A stretch of 64,000 nucleotides of DNA, from NCBI RefSeq assembly GCF_029893085.1, contig NZ_JARXWI010000018.1, forward strand, positions 1 to 64,000. Direction: 5' to 3'. The notes beneath the pieces are model-generated. The model worked only from the letters and a program-made list of their open reading frames with translations. It was not told the DNA's origin and did not search any database. Positions 28,715 through 39,376 of the stretch are shown one piece after another; positions within the stretch are counted from its first letter, which is position 1, and the number at the start of each line of letters is the position of its first letter. The translations under genes and the position numbers were made by a program. Origin of the DNA: Parabacteroides sp. PFB2-10 (lineage in GTDB: Bacteria; Bacteroidota; Bacteroidia; Bacteroidales; Tannerellaceae).

Positions 28715-30286
28715 ATGGTACACAAATATGACTTCCTCGTGATAGGTTCCGGCATTGCCGGTATGAGTTTTGCCCTGAAAGTGGCTCATAAAGGGAAAGT
28801 AGCGCTTATTTGTAAATCGGGTTTGGAGGAGGCCAATACCTATTTTGCCCAGGGGGGCGTTGCTTCGGTGACCAACCTGATTGTCGATAATTTCGAAAAA
28901 CATATAGAAGACACCCTAATCGCAGGCGACTGGTTGAGCGATCGGGCGGCTGTCGAGAAGGTGGTGCGCGAAGCTCCTGCCCAGATCAAGGAACTGATTA
29001 GCTGGGGAGTCGATTTCGACAAAGACGAAAAAGGCAACTTCGACCTCCACCGCGAAGGGGGGCACTCGGAATTTCGCATCCTTCACCATAAAGACAATAC
29101 CGGGGCGGAGATACAGGACAGCCTGATCGAAGCCATCCAACGCCATCCCAATATCGATGTGTTCGAGAATTATTTTGCCATCGAGATACTGACACAACAT
29201 CATCTGGGCGCCACCGTGACCCGCCAAACACCCGATATCGCCTGCTACGGCGCCTACATTATGGATCTGGCATCCGGACGTATCGACACCTTCCTTTCCA
29301 AAGTGACCCTGATGGCGACCGGAGGGATCGGCGCTGTTTATCAGACGACCACCAACCCGCTGGTGGCTACCGGCGACGGGATTGCGATGGTCTACCGTGC
29401 CAAGGGAACGGTGAAAGATATGGAATTTGTGCAGTTCCACCCCACGGCGTTCTATCATCCGGGCGATCGCCCCTCGTTCCTGATCACCGAGGCGATGCGT
29501 GGCTACGGAGCCGTGCTTCGCACACAGGACGGGCAGGAGTTTATGCAGAAATACGACGAACGCCTGTCGTTGGCTCCGCGTGATATTGTGGCGCGCGCCA
29601 TCGACAACGAGATGAAGAACCGGGGCGATGATTTTGTCTACTTAGACGTCACCCACAAAGAGGCGGAAGAGACGAAAAAGCATTTCCCCACGATTTATGA
29701 AAAATGCCTTTCCTATGGCATCGATATCACCAAAGAATATATTCCGGTGGCTCCGGCGGCTCATTACCTCTGCGGTGGCATACTGGTCGATCTCGACGGC
29801 TGCTCTTCCATCAAGCGCCTCTATGCCGTAGGCGAATGTTCCTGCACAGGGCTTCATGGCGGCAATCGTTTAGCGTCCAATTCATTGATCGAAGCGGTGG
29901 TCTATGCCGATGCGGCTGCTAAACACAGCACTCATTTCTTAGATCAATACGCTTATCAGGAAGATATTCCAGCCTGGAACGACGAGGGGGTGCAATCACC
30001 CGAAGAGATGATCCTGATCACCCAAAGCGCCAAAGAGGTGGGGCAGATCATGAGTTCGTATGTCGGGATTGTGCGTTCCGACCTGCGCCTGAAGCGTGCT
30101 TGGGATCGCTTAGACATTATTTATGAAGAAACCGAAAGCCTCTTCAAGCGGTCTGTTGCCTCGAAAGAGATCTGCGAATTGCGTAATATGGTGAATACCG
30201 GTTACCTGATCATGCGCCAGGCGATGGATCGCAAAGAGAGCCGCGGGCTTCACTACACACTCGACTATCCGCCACAGGGAAAATGA
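28715..30286 (+). CDS. nadB: L-aspartate oxidase
   Basis: 523 residues, the FAD enzyme making iminoaspartate for NAD biosynthesis. The dinucleotide-binding motif is VIGSGIAGMS, followed by YFAQGGVASV, HREGGHSEFRI, MEFVQFHPTAFYHPG, EAMRGYGAVL and AVGECSCTGLHGGNRLASNS, all typical of NadB. Length is normal. No nadA or nadC is adjacent. REP-like hairpin clusters lie on both sides. Confidence 0.96.
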   Translation: MVHKYDFLVIGSGIAGMSFALKVAHKGKVALICKSGLEEANTYFAQGGVASVTNLIVDNFEKHIEDTLIAGDWLSDRAAVEKVVREAPAQIKELISWGVDFDKDEKGNFDLHREGGHSEFRILHHKDNTGAEIQDSLIEAIQRHPNIDVFENYFAIEILTQHHLGATVTRQTPDIACYGAYIMDLASGRIDTFLSKVTLMATGGIGAVYQTTTNPLVATGDGIAMVYRAKGTVKDMEFVQFHPTAFYHPGDRPSFLITEAMRGYGAVLRTQDGQEFMQKYDERLSLAPRDIVARAIDNEMKNRGDDFVYLDVTHKEAEETKKHFPTIYEKCLSYGIDITKEYIPVAPAAHYLCGGILVDLDGCSSIKRLYAVGECSCTGLHGGNRLASNSLIEAVVYADAAAKHSTHFLDQYAYQEDIPAWNDEGVQSPEEMILITQSAKEVGQIMSSYVGIVRSDLRLKRAWDRLDIIYEETESLFKRSVASKEICELRNMVNTGYLIMRQAMDRKESRGLHYTLDYPPQGK

Positions 30287-30335
30287 AGAGGGTGTATCAA
30301 AAGCCTACGAGTTCTAAATTACAAATTACAAGTCA

Positions 30336-30509
30336 TTACCCCGTCAGGGGTAAAATATGGATAACCCCGGGTGCAACCCGGGGTAGCGGATCACTCTTCT
30401 CTCTGAACCCCGAAGTGGGTTCAACCCGCTTCGGGGTTACTTTGAGTTGGATGGACACCCACCCCGGGTTGACACCCGGGGTTATCAACATTAAAGCCCT
30501 TTCGGGCTT
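30336..30509 (+). repeat. Cluster of five GC-rich REP-like hairpins
   Basis: Five stem-loops follow in series. TTACCCC/GGGGTAA lies at 30336-30353, and ACCCCGGGT/ACCCGGGGT at 30364-30384. A 16-bp stem beginning AACCCCGAAG lies at 30406-30438. ACCCCGGGT/ACCCGGGGT recurs at 30461-30482, and AAGCCC/GGGCTT near 30493-30509. Only the last could hint at termination; the set resembles mobile REP arrays. Confidence 0.8.
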
Positions 30510-30574
30510 CTCCCTTCCTCCCCATTCCAGAAAAAAGCAATCCCCATGTTATACTTTCCCCACTCTGTCGTCTT

Positions 30575-31102
30575 ATGGATAGGATGGAACTCGACGCGTT
30601 TAAAGAAACAGTAGTATCCCTTCGGGAAAGATTGTTGCATATCTCGCTCCGGCTGATAGAGAATGAAGCCGATGCCGAAGATGTGGTTCAGGAGGTGTTC
30701 CTGAAACTCTGGCAGATGCGCGATGCGTTGGATCAATACCGGAGTGTCGAAGCATTGGCCGTCACGATGACAAAAAACCTGACGCTCGACAAGATCAAAC
30801 TCCGCAAACCCCAGGGGGATGAACAGGATCTATTGCGCATAGAAACGGAAACGCGCAACCCGGCACTGTTATTGGAACAGCAGGATGCGGTCGCCTGCAT
30901 ACGCCGATTGATCGAACAGCTACCCAATCTGCAACAAACGATTATCCGCATGAAAGATGTCGAAGGGTATGAACTGGCAGAGATAGCCGACATCACCGGG
31001 ACACAGATCGAAGCGGTTCGCTCCAACCTATCCCGGGCCAGGAAGAAAGTCAGGGAACATTATTTGGCAATACATACATACAACCATTATGAGAATAGAT
31101 GA
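30575..31102 (+). CDS. ECF-type RNA polymerase sigma factor
   Basis: 175 residues with sigma region 2 (LIENEADAEDVVQEVFLKLW) and region 4 (LAEIADITGTQIEAVRSNLS, then RARKKVREHY). It is an alternative sigma factor likely controlled by the membrane protein encoded next, with which it overlaps by 14 bases. Region 1 and 3 domains are absent, as expected for ECF factors. It heads a four-gene unit ending in an outer-membrane protein, suggesting an envelope response. Confidence 0.92.
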   Translation: MDRMELDAFKETVVSLRERLLHISLRLIENEADAEDVVQEVFLKLWQMRDALDQYRSVEALAVTMTKNLTLDKIKLRKPQGDEQDLLRIETETRNPALLLEQQDAVACIRRLIEQLPNLQQTIIRMKDVEGYELAEIADITGTQIEAVRSNLSRARKKVREHYLAIHTYNHYENR

Positions 31103-31592
31103 TTTATTAGAAAAATATTTCGAAGGGGAGACCACAGCTGCCGAAGAAAAGGAGCTGCGCACCTTCTTCTCTTCGGGACCGGTAGCGGAACATCTCGCGC
31201 CTTACCAGCCACTTTTTGCCTATTTCGATGAAGAGATAGCCCGAAAAGAGGAAAAGGAAGAGGCGGTTGTCCCGGCAGTCGCAGAACGGTCAGCGCGGCG
31301 CAAGGTCTATTATATGGTTTCAGGCATCGCGGCCGCTGTATTATTATTGCTCGGCATCGGACAGATCTTCTTTTCCGAAGGGCGGCGCTACTGTTCGGAC
31401 AACTATGTGATCATCAACGGACGCTGTTATACCGATGTAAAGACCATCCGCGAACATGCCTTCAGGGCATTGGAAGAGGTGGCGACCACACCGGATGAAT
31501 TGATTCCCGCACTCGATCGGGATGAGGTGGATCGTCGGATCATCGAAGAACAACTAAACGACTTGCGAAGTCTTTTTGACGAAGAGGAATAA
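31089..31592 (+). CDS. Probable anti-sigma factor, membrane-anchored
   Basis: 167 residues. The N-terminal 70 residues (MRIDDLLEKYFEGETTAAEE) resemble the short sigma-binding domain of Bacteroidetes anti-sigma factors. One membrane helix follows (VYYMVSGIAAAVLLLLGIG), then a periplasmic tail with two cysteines (YCSDNYVIINGRCYTDVK). Overlap with the sigma gene supports the pairing. It lacks the FecR domain seen in TonB-linked anti-sigma factors. Confidence 0.7.
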   Translation: MRIDDLLEKYFEGETTAAEEKELRTFFSSGPVAEHLAPYQPLFAYFDEEIARKEEKEEAVVPAVAERSARRKVYYMVSGIAAAVLLLLGIGQIFFSEGRRYCSDNYVIINGRCYTDVKTIREHAFRALEEVATTPDELIPALDRDEVDRRIIEEQLNDLRSLFDEEE

Positions 31593-31610
31593 ATTAAAAA
31601 CGAAAATATA

Positions 31611-32075
31611 ATGAAACGGATTATCAGTACAATCACCTGCCTATTATTTGTTTGCCTAGCTTTCCCCGCGGAGGTCCATGGCAAGGAAATGCAGAAAGAC
31701 CTGCGGATACAAGAGGTGTTCCAGCGTTATGGCAAGAAAAAGAATGTGACGATGGTAGAGCTTTCTATGGAGATGCTGGAGACCTACGGCATGGCTCACT
31801 ATAAGAGTATCAAGATCAAGAACGACCCCGACGCCTTACGCTTCATCCGTCGCTGCCTGGAGGCCGATCAAAAGGGTGCCCGCAAGATAAAAGAGGTGAC
31901 CGATGATGGGGGTATCGTCTCGGCCTATTACCAACTACCGGTCGTACGGGAGGATATGAACCGCTATATCCTTTTCAATGTGAATAAAAAGGGTGAGATT
32001 AACCTGGTCTATATCGAAGGGGATCTCGACAGCGATGATTTGATTACCCTCCTGTTTAGGGGAAGTGATTTATAA
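31611..32075 (+). CDS. Secreted DUF4252/DUF6108-like protein
   Basis: 154 residues with a signal peptide ending near FPAEVHGKE. The mature part (MVELSMEMLETYGMAHYKSI) has a ferredoxin-like alternation of helices and strands and ends LVYIEGDLDSDDLITLLF. This resembles small exported proteins (DUF4252 or DUF6108) that sit with ECF sigma operons in Bacteroidetes. Third gene of the sigma operon. Function unknown. Confidence 0.65.
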   Translation: MKRIISTITCLLFVCLAFPAEVHGKEMQKDLRIQEVFQRYGKKKNVTMVELSMEMLETYGMAHYKSIKIKNDPDALRFIRRCLEADQKGARKIKEVTDDGGIVSAYYQLPVVREDMNRYILFNVNKKGEINLVYIEGDLDSDDLITLLFRGSDL

Positions 32076-32096
32076 CAAACAAAAAATAAAACAGCA

Positions 32097-32999
32097 ATGA
32101 AAAAATTATTTTTGATCATGGCCGTAGCCATTCCTTTTGGGCTGTCGGCAACAGGCGTTGTTTCTCCCGACACGACACTCTTTATCGAAGGGAAAAAAAT
32201 TGAGATCCGTGAAAACGAAGAGCGTATGAAGGTGCGGGTGTACGACCGAACCGGACAGGGCAATTATGTGGAAGACGAACTGGTGTTTGAAGGGCACTAC
32301 AAAGACGGACAGAGTTATGAAAGGCGTAAACAGGCGAAATCCATCACGATACCTCTTCCCAAGTGGTACAATTATGGAATAGATCCCCACTGGGCGGGTA
32401 TCAATCTGGGCTTTGCCAACTTTGCCGATGCCGACCTGCATGTGAATGATATCAGTGGCGTGTCGTTGCGCAGCAATAAGTCTTGGGAATTGAATCTCAA
32501 CTTCTTCGAGTACGACTTCCGCTTGTCGAGAAGATATGGCTGGGCCTTGGTGACCGGGGTTGGGATCCGTTGGAACCGTTATCGCTTAGATGATAATAAG
32601 CATTTCAAACGCTTAGACGGAAAAACAATCCTCGAAGCAGCACCTGAGGGTATTCATTATACCAAAAGCCGGTTGAACACGACGAGCCTGACCATCCCTC
32701 TTTTATTGGAATGGCAGCCGGTGAGAAGACATAGTGATTTCTTTATCTCGGCAGGCGCGGTGGGCGTGATCAATACGGCGGCCACTTCACGGATAGAATA
32801 CCGCAATGAGAACGATAAGAAGGTGAAACAAAAGGTTGATGATGGGTTGTATATCAAACCGATAACCGTTGACTTCCTCTTTCAGATGGGATTCGACTGG
32901 ATTGGTATCTACCTGAAGTATTCCCCCATGGAGCTATTTGAAAATAAGAAGGGACCTGCGCTTCATCCGGTATCGGCAGGGATTCAGTTGCATATTTAA
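32097..32999 (+). CDS. Outer-membrane beta-barrel protein
   Basis: 300 residues with a signal peptide (LFLIMAVAIPFGLSATG). Alternating strands follow, such as WAGINLGFANFADADLHV, NLNFFEYDFRLSRRYGWAL and WIGIYLKYSPMELFEN, ending in HPVSAGIQLHI. This fits PorT-like or OmpA-barrel-like small porin families. Last gene of the sigma operon and probably its output or sensed component. A strong terminator follows. Confidence 0.8.
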   Translation: MKKLFLIMAVAIPFGLSATGVVSPDTTLFIEGKKIEIRENEERMKVRVYDRTGQGNYVEDELVFEGHYKDGQSYERRKQAKSITIPLPKWYNYGIDPHWAGINLGFANFADADLHVNDISGVSLRSNKSWELNLNFFEYDFRLSRRYGWALVTGVGIRWNRYRLDDNKHFKRLDGKTILEAAPEGIHYTKSRLNTTSLTIPLLLEWQPVRRHSDFFISAGAVGVINTAATSRIEYRNENDKKVKQKVDDGLYIKPITVDFLFQMGFDWIGIYLKYSPMELFENKKGPALHPVSAGIQLHI

Positions 33000-33014
33000 T
33001 AATACAAAGCGTAT

Positions 33015-33060
33015 ATATCAAAAGCTCCCTTCCTTGCTTAAGGAGGGGAGCTTTTGATAT
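33015..33060. terminator. Bidirectional terminator
   Basis: An almost perfect stem of about 21 base pairs, with ATATCAAAAGCTCCC on one side and GGGGAGCTTTTGATAT on the other around GCTT, sits between convergent genes. A- and T-tracts on both flanks allow it to end both the sigma operon and the histidine kinase gene. Confidence 0.85.
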
Positions 33061-33073
33061 TATATACAACTTC

Positions 33074-35039
33074 TTAATGATTTATCGGGATAGAAACGTA
33101 GAATACAGAGCCTTTTCCCTCTTCTGATTCTACCCATATATCGCCTTCCATTCGGGTGACCAATCCATAGCAGATGGCAAGACCCAATCCGACACCCTTT
33201 TTCCCGTTCTTCAGTTGTACGAAGCGGTTTCTGTTGTTCTTTAGGGATTCCGTCGCCTGTATCTTCCACATAGAAAACAACGCGGTTGCCCTCTTGGCGA
33301 TAACCGAGGCGAATGTGTCCTTCGGGGGTATGCTTTATGGCATTGGTCAATAGATTGGTGATTACCTGCACCAGGCGGTTGCGGTCTGTCAGAAACGTTA
33401 ACGGGAAGGTTTCGTCGAGGATCAATTCCACACCGGGTGGCATACGCAATAAAAAGGTATTGTATATCTCGTGCATGATTCGGGCAATATCCTGCTTGGA
33501 ATTGATGAGCGACATGGAGTTGGATTCGATCTTAGAGAGATCCAATACATCTCCGATCAGACGTTGCAAGAGTTCATTGTTTTGTTCAATAATATGGGCG
33601 AACTCAGCCCGGTTGCTGTGGTCTTCTTCGTCGATAAGCACCTGCGAGAAGCCGACGATCGCATTCAGCGGCGTACGGATCTCATGGTTCATATTGGCCA
33701 GGAAGGCTGATTTCATTTTATCGGCCTCCTCGGCTTTTTCTTTTGCTTCCGTCAGGATCTTTTTGTTTTTGTTTATCACCCATACCATATAGGTAAGAGC
33801 TAAGACCAGCAGGATCAATAGCATGCATCCACAGAGCAGGAAGGTGGTTTGCAGCTTGTTCTGCCGGGCCTCCATCTCCATCTGTTGGTTTTCCAACTCC
33901 AATTGTTCTACTTCATGGCGCGTCCGCATAGCGGCCAAGCTTTCATGATAGCTGGTCTTGTTCAGGGTGTCGTTGAGCTGAATCATTTCATCTTTCACAT
34001 GCAGCGCCTCCCGCAATTGTCCCATTTCGACAAGCAGATCTGCTTTTGTTTTAAGATATGAATAGAGATTGAAAATAATCTTTTTCTCCCGGCAATACTC
34101 CTCTATTTTCTCTAAGTAATACAAGGTGTGTTCATTGTCTTTCTTTCCCACATAATAGGTCACATAAAGCTGATAGAGATTAGGCAGGTGTGAGTCCATT
34201 TCCTGCTCATATAATACCCGTTCATAGTTCTTTATATGTATCAATGCCTCATCCTCCTTATTGTCTGCCAGAAGACATTCGGCATAATTCCACTCGAGGG
34301 ACATATCGTATTGATAAAGCGGATTTTCGTTTTCCAAATATTTTACTCCCTCTTGCTTCAGTTGTTCGACAATCCTCTCTGCCTGGTGAATCAGTTCCAG
34401 CTGTCGTTCCTTATTCTCCACACAGGAGAAGAGGTTGATATATACAGGTAATTGCAATGAAATGGGAACAGAGCGGTTTTCAAACCGTTGTAACACATCC
34501 ATATATTGCTCTTCCGCCTCCCGGAGCATATTATTGGCCAGATAGAAATAAGCAATTTCCTGATCGATCATTTCGTTTGCTTCGGGGTAATGCAACTCTT
34601 CGCTTCGCTTTTTTAATTGCTGAACAAGGGAAAGCATCTGTTGATTCTTGCCTGTACGGGTCAGTATACGCAGGTGCCACATCTCCACCTGGAAGTAGCG
34701 GCGGATATTTTTGCTTTCTAACAGCAACGGTTCTAATTCGCCAAGCACCGCTACAATGCCGTCTAAACTGTCGGGATAGTAATAATAGGCTTCCCGGTAA
34801 AGGGCATTTTCGAAATGATCTTTATTGGCTTGCTTTTCCGCTTCTGTTTTGTACAGAACGATCACCTCCTTTTCTATTTTATCCCCTTGAGTTATCTCTG
34901 CCAGGTAGGATAGGCGCTCGTGGGGAGACAAGGTCTCCAGTTCATGTATTATGTCATCCGTTTTGAGTGATGAACAATACAGATGCCCTGGAAAAAGCAG
35001 GAGTAGACACCAATATAGTATATTCGTTTTTATAGACAT
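33074..35039 (-). pseudogene. TPR sensor histidine kinase, frameshifted
   Basis: A hybrid-free sensor kinase with signal peptide (MSIKTNILYWCLLLLFPG), a periplasmic TPR-like helical domain, one membrane helix (LQTTFLLCGCMLLILLVLAL), a HisKA domain (MNHEIRTPLNAIVGFSQV, phospho-acceptor His) and the N box ([12 protein letters not shown]). After GDGIPKEQQ the reading frame shifts. The G2 part ([20 protein letters not shown] through [14 protein letters not shown]) is encoded in another frame, 33074-33280. The IF residues usually preceding RFVQL are missing, so a small deletion near 33228-33245 is likely. As it stands ATP binding should be lost. Confidence 0.85.
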
Positions 35040-35196
35040 TTTTTCCCTTATTGACACACTTTGATTTAGGTAACACACAGAACACTTTTTCTTTTCTCAC
35101 GAATATAAACAATCATTCCCCCTAATTGTTCGTTTTCGGGAGTCCTTAATTATCAGCCTTTAGCATCATTTTCTTTCGAATCTCTTATTTATCTTC

Positions 35197-35204
35197 TACA
35201 TTTG
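35197..35204 (+). promoter_or_regulatory. Promoter box for cysK
   Basis: TACATTTG matches TAnnTTTG, 36 bases before cysK. TTTC at 35174-35177 lies 19 bases upstream as a near-match -33 element. Confidence 0.65.
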
Positions 35205-35239
35205 TTACAGAAATGACGAACCGATAAAAAGAAAAAATT

Positions 35240-36199
35240 ATGGCAAAGATAGTAAAAAAGCTGACCGAACTGGTTGGCAACACCCCCTTGTTGGAATTGC
35301 AGGCTTTTGAAAAACGGCATATGGTGGAGGCTCATCTGATAGGGAAGTTGGAATATTTTAATCCGTTGGGTAGTGTGAAAGATCGCATTGCCCTGGCCAT
35401 GGTGGAAGAGGCCGAACGGAAAGGGGTGCTTGCTCCCGGCGCAACTATTATCGAACCGACAAGTGGAAATACGGGAATCGGACTGGCTTTTGTGGCGGCG
35501 TCGAAAGGGTATCGCCTGATACTGACCATGCCGGAAACGATGAGCCTCGAACGGCGTAATCTATTGAAGGCTTTGGGGGCTATCCTGGTATTAACTCCCG
35601 GCGCTGAGGGGATGAAAGGGTCTATCGCAAAAGCCGAATTGTTGCAGAAAGAGACACCCGGCTCCGTTATCCTGCAGCAATTTGCGAATCCTGCCAACCC
35701 TGCGATACACGAAAAGACGACTGCTGAAGAAATATGGCGGGATACGAACGGAACGGTCGATATCCTTGTGGCCTGCGTCGGGACAGGCGGTACCGTGAGC
35801 GGCGCAGGCAAACGGCTCAAGGAATTGAATCCGGACATACAAGTTATTGCCGTTGAACCGGCAGAGTCGCCCGTGCTGTCGGGTGGATCCCCGAGTCCGC
35901 ACAAGATACAAGGCATCGGTGCCGGATTTATTCCTGACAACTTCAACAGAGCAGTCGTAGACGAAATCATCCGCGTAGAAAGCGACAACGCTATCCTCAC
36001 CAGCCGCGAACTGGCTCAAACGGAAGGTCTCTTAGTCGGTATCTCCTCAGGGGCTGCAGTGTATGCCGCCCTTCAATTAGCCCGGCTACCAGGAAACAAA
36101 AATAAAAATATCGTGGTCATACTTCCCGACACCGGTGAGCGCTACCTCTCCACCCAGCTTTACGCCTTCGACGAATATCCGCTGTCGAAAGAAGGGTGA
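35240..36199 (+). CDS. cysK: Cysteine synthase A
   Basis: 319 residues, a PLP enzyme making cysteine from O-acetylserine and sulfide. The PLP lysine lies in NPLGSVKDRIA, the substrate loop is TSGNTGIGLAF, and the phosphate-binding glycines are in CVGTGGTVSGAG. GISSGAAVYAAL near the C terminus is also typical. It is transcribed alone from its own promoter box. No serine acetyltransferase gene is adjacent. Confidence 0.95.
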   Translation: MAKIVKKLTELVGNTPLLELQAFEKRHMVEAHLIGKLEYFNPLGSVKDRIALAMVEEAERKGVLAPGATIIEPTSGNTGIGLAFVAASKGYRLILTMPETMSLERRNLLKALGAILVLTPGAEGMKGSIAKAELLQKETPGSVILQQFANPANPAIHEKTTAEEIWRDTNGTVDILVACVGTGGTVSGAGKRLKELNPDIQVIAVEPAESPVLSGGSPSPHKIQGIGAGFIPDNFNRAVVDEIIRVESDNAILTSRELAQTEGLLVGISSGAAVYAALQLARLPGNKNKNIVVILPDTGERYLSTQLYAFDEYPLSKEG

Positions 36200-36366
36200 T
36201 TGTTTTTGACCCTGTAGAACTAATTTAGGAGAAGATTACTATTTCTGTTAACGGTATTGCCGTTTCTGTTTGCCTGTGACAAGGACATTCTCTTTGAAAA
36301 GAAGGATAAGGAGTAGGTGGATATGTTGTTTTCGTTGTTGTGAGACAGAACGAGGTGATCACTCCC

Positions 36367-37275
<909 letters not shown>

Positions 37276-37303
37276 CTTGTTTACGATTATGAAATAAAAT
37301 ATG

Positions 37304-37311
37304 TACCTTTG
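37304..37311 (+). promoter_or_regulatory. Promoter box for aroQ
   Basis: TACCTTTG matches TAnnTTTG, 52 bases before the aroQ start at 37363 and divergent from xerD. Confidence 0.6.
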
Positions 37312-37362
37312 CCGCACATTTCACGGCGTCTTATCTTGTGTAAAGATACTAAAAATAAGTAT

Positions 37363-37791
37363 ATGAAGAGGTTTCAGATTATCAATGGCCCAAATCTTAA
37401 TCTGTTGGGCAAACGCGAACCCGATGTCTACGGGAACCAGTCTTTCGATGATTATCTGGCAAAACTGCGCAACGCATATCCTCAATGCGAGATCCATATG
37501 TTCCAAAGTAATATAGAGGGGGAATTAATCAATAAAATACAGGAGGTAGGTTTTGATTTCGACGGTATCATCCTGAATGCCGGCGCCTATACACATACCT
37601 CCATTGCGCTGCATGACGCGATCAAATCGGTACCGGCTCCGGTCGTTGAAGTACATATCTCCAATGTGCATGCACGGGAGTCTTATCGTCATGTATCGAT
37701 GTTGGCTGCCGCCTGTCGGGGGGTGATACTGGGATTCGGAATGGATTCGTATCGTTTAGCGCTGGAAGCAATGAATACAATTGACAATTGA
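37363..37791 (+). CDS. aroQ: 3-dehydroquinate dehydratase, type II
   Basis: 142 residues, converting 3-dehydroquinate to 3-dehydroshikimate in aromatic synthesis. Family motifs are IINGPNLNLLGKREPDVYG, FQSNIEGELINKIQEV, LNAGAYTHTSIALHDAI and VEVHISNVHARESYRH. The start at 37363 gives the normal N terminus; an upstream in-frame start at 37309 is not needed. The last four residues and stop (T-I-D-N-stop) are encoded by the AT-rich repeat that begins at 37784. Confidence 0.95.
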   Translation: MKRFQIINGPNLNLLGKREPDVYGNQSFDDYLAKLRNAYPQCEIHMFQSNIEGELINKIQEVGFDFDGIILNAGAYTHTSIALHDAIKSVPAPVVEVHISNVHARESYRHVSMLAAACRGVILGFGMDSYRLALEAMNTIDN

Positions 37792-37896
37792 TAATTGTTA
37801 ATTGATAATAAGGAAGAGATAGAAAAAAGGTTTTAAATAGGTTTTATTTATTGACAATTGCTAACTATCCATTATCAATTGTCCATTATCAATTAG
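37784..37896 (+). repeat. AT-rich inverted repeat, aroQ-pyk gap
   Basis: ATTGACAATTGATAATTG-type units on the left (37784-37809) face ATTATCAATTG-type units on the right (37870-37896). They can pair across an AT-rich loop. The left arm overlaps the aroQ stop codon. Confidence 0.8.
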
Positions 37897-37903
37897 AATA
37901 ATT

Positions 37904-39376
37904 ATGTTAAAGCATACAAAGATTGTAGCTACCATTTCAGATCAACGTTGCGAGGTTGATTTTATAGAATCGCTTTATAAAGCCGGTATGAACGTAGTGC
38001 GTTTGAATACGGCTCACTTACAGGCGGAAGGACTGACTAAAATCGTTACCAATACGCGTAAAGTGTCGGATCGCATCGGTATCCTGATGGATACCAAAGG
38101 GCCGGAAGTACGGACTACCTTCCTGAAAGAGCCGATCCCTTTGAAGACAGGGGAAACCATCCATATCACCGGCGACCCGGAGGGCGAAACAACCCGCGAA
38201 TGTATTTGCGTGACCTACCGCAATTTTGTCAATGACATACACGTAGGGGATGATATCCTGATCGACGATGGCGACCTGGAACTGAAGGTGATCGACAAAA
38301 AAGAAAACTACCTCGTGTGCGAGGTATTGAATGATGCCGCGCTGAACAGCCGCAAAAGCGTCAATGTGCCGGGCGTACGCATTAATCTCCCTTCGTTGAC
38401 GGAAAGAGACCGATTGAATATCCGTTGGGCGATCGAGAACGAACTGGACTTCATTGCCCATTCATTCGTTCGTTCACGCCATGATGTGTTAGAGATACAA
38501 CATATCCTGGACGAATACAACAGCCCGATCAAGATCATTGCCAAGATAGAAAACCAGGAGGGTGTCGACAATATCGATGAGATCCTGGAGGTGGCATATG
38601 GCATTATGATCGCCCGGGGTGACCTGGGTATCGAGGTGGCAGCAGAGAAGATACCGGGCATCCAGCGCGTCCTGATCAAGAAGTGTGTGGAAGCCAAAAA
38701 GCCGGTGATCGTAGCCACACAGATGCTCCATACGATGATCAACAACCCACGCCCCACCCGTGCGGAGGTGACCGACATTGCCAATGCCATTTATTACCGG
38801 ACCGACGCCCTGATGCTCAGCGGCGAAACGGCCTATGGCAAATATCCATTGGAAGCGGTGCAAACCATGACCAAGGTAGCGCGCGAAGCAGAAAAGACCA
38901 AGATGGCCAGCAACGATATCCGCGTGCCTATATCCAGCGACCTGGATGTGACCTCTTTCTTAGCCAAGCAGGCGGTGAAGTCATCCAATAAACTACATGT
39001 AAAAGCGATTATCACCGACAGCCATTCCGGCCGTACGGCGCGCTATCTGGCGGCATTCCGCGGAGCCGCTACGGTTTTTGCGATCTGTTACAACCCGCAG
39101 GTGATGCGTTTTCTCTCCCTCTCTTACGGGGTATGGGCTGTTCATCAGCCCTGGAACGATAGCCGACGCGGTTATTTCTTCGATGCCCTGGGGCAATTGA
39201 TCAAGAGCGGACAAATCACACGCAACAATATGGTGGCCTACCTGAGCGGTAGCTTCGGCGAAGGCGGCGGAACCTCCTTCCTGGAGATCAACAATGTGGG
39301 TAAGGTATTGGATGCCGGAGGCGCTTATATGCTGCCGACCTTTCAGGAAAACGAGCAAAAGCCGGAGAATCCATAA
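37904..39376 (+). CDS. pyk: Pyruvate kinase
   Basis: 490 residues, the last step of glycolysis making pyruvate and ATP. Motifs: MLKHTKIVATISDQ, ILMDTKGPEVRTTF, AKIENQEGVDNIDEIL, MIARGDLGIEV and VIVATQMLHTMINNPRPTRA, then DALMLSGETAYGKYP. The C-terminal regulatory domain is present (AIITDSHSGRTARYLAAFRG). It is followed without any gap by an O-methyltransferase gene. Confidence 0.97.
   Translation: MLKHTKIVATISDQRCEVDFIESLYKAGMNVVRLNTAHLQAEGLTKIVTNTRKVSDRIGILMDTKGPEVRTTFLKEPIPLKTGETIHITGDPEGETTRECICVTYRNFVNDIHVGDDILIDDGDLELKVIDKKENYLVCEVLNDAALNSRKSVNVPGVRINLPSLTERDRLNIRWAIENELDFIAHSFVRSRHDVLEIQHILDEYNSPIKIIAKIENQEGVDNIDEILEVAYGIMIARGDLGIEVAAEKIPGIQRVLIKKCVEAKKPVIVATQMLHTMINNPRPTRAEVTDIANAIYYRTDALMLSGETAYGKYPLEAVQTMTKVAREAEKTKMASNDIRVPISSDLDVTSFLAKQAVKSSNKLHVKAIITDSHSGRTARYLAAFRGAATVFAICYNPQVMRFLSLSYGVWAVHQPWNDSRRGYFFDALGQLIKSGQITRNNMVAYLSGSFGEGGGTSFLEINNVGKVLDAGGAYMLPTFQENEQKPENP

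Noticed and set aside
33060-33245. C terminus of the longest histidine kinase frame as a real tail
   Set aside because: It reads through the frameshift and gives a sequence unlike any kinase, while the proper G2 box is in another frame.
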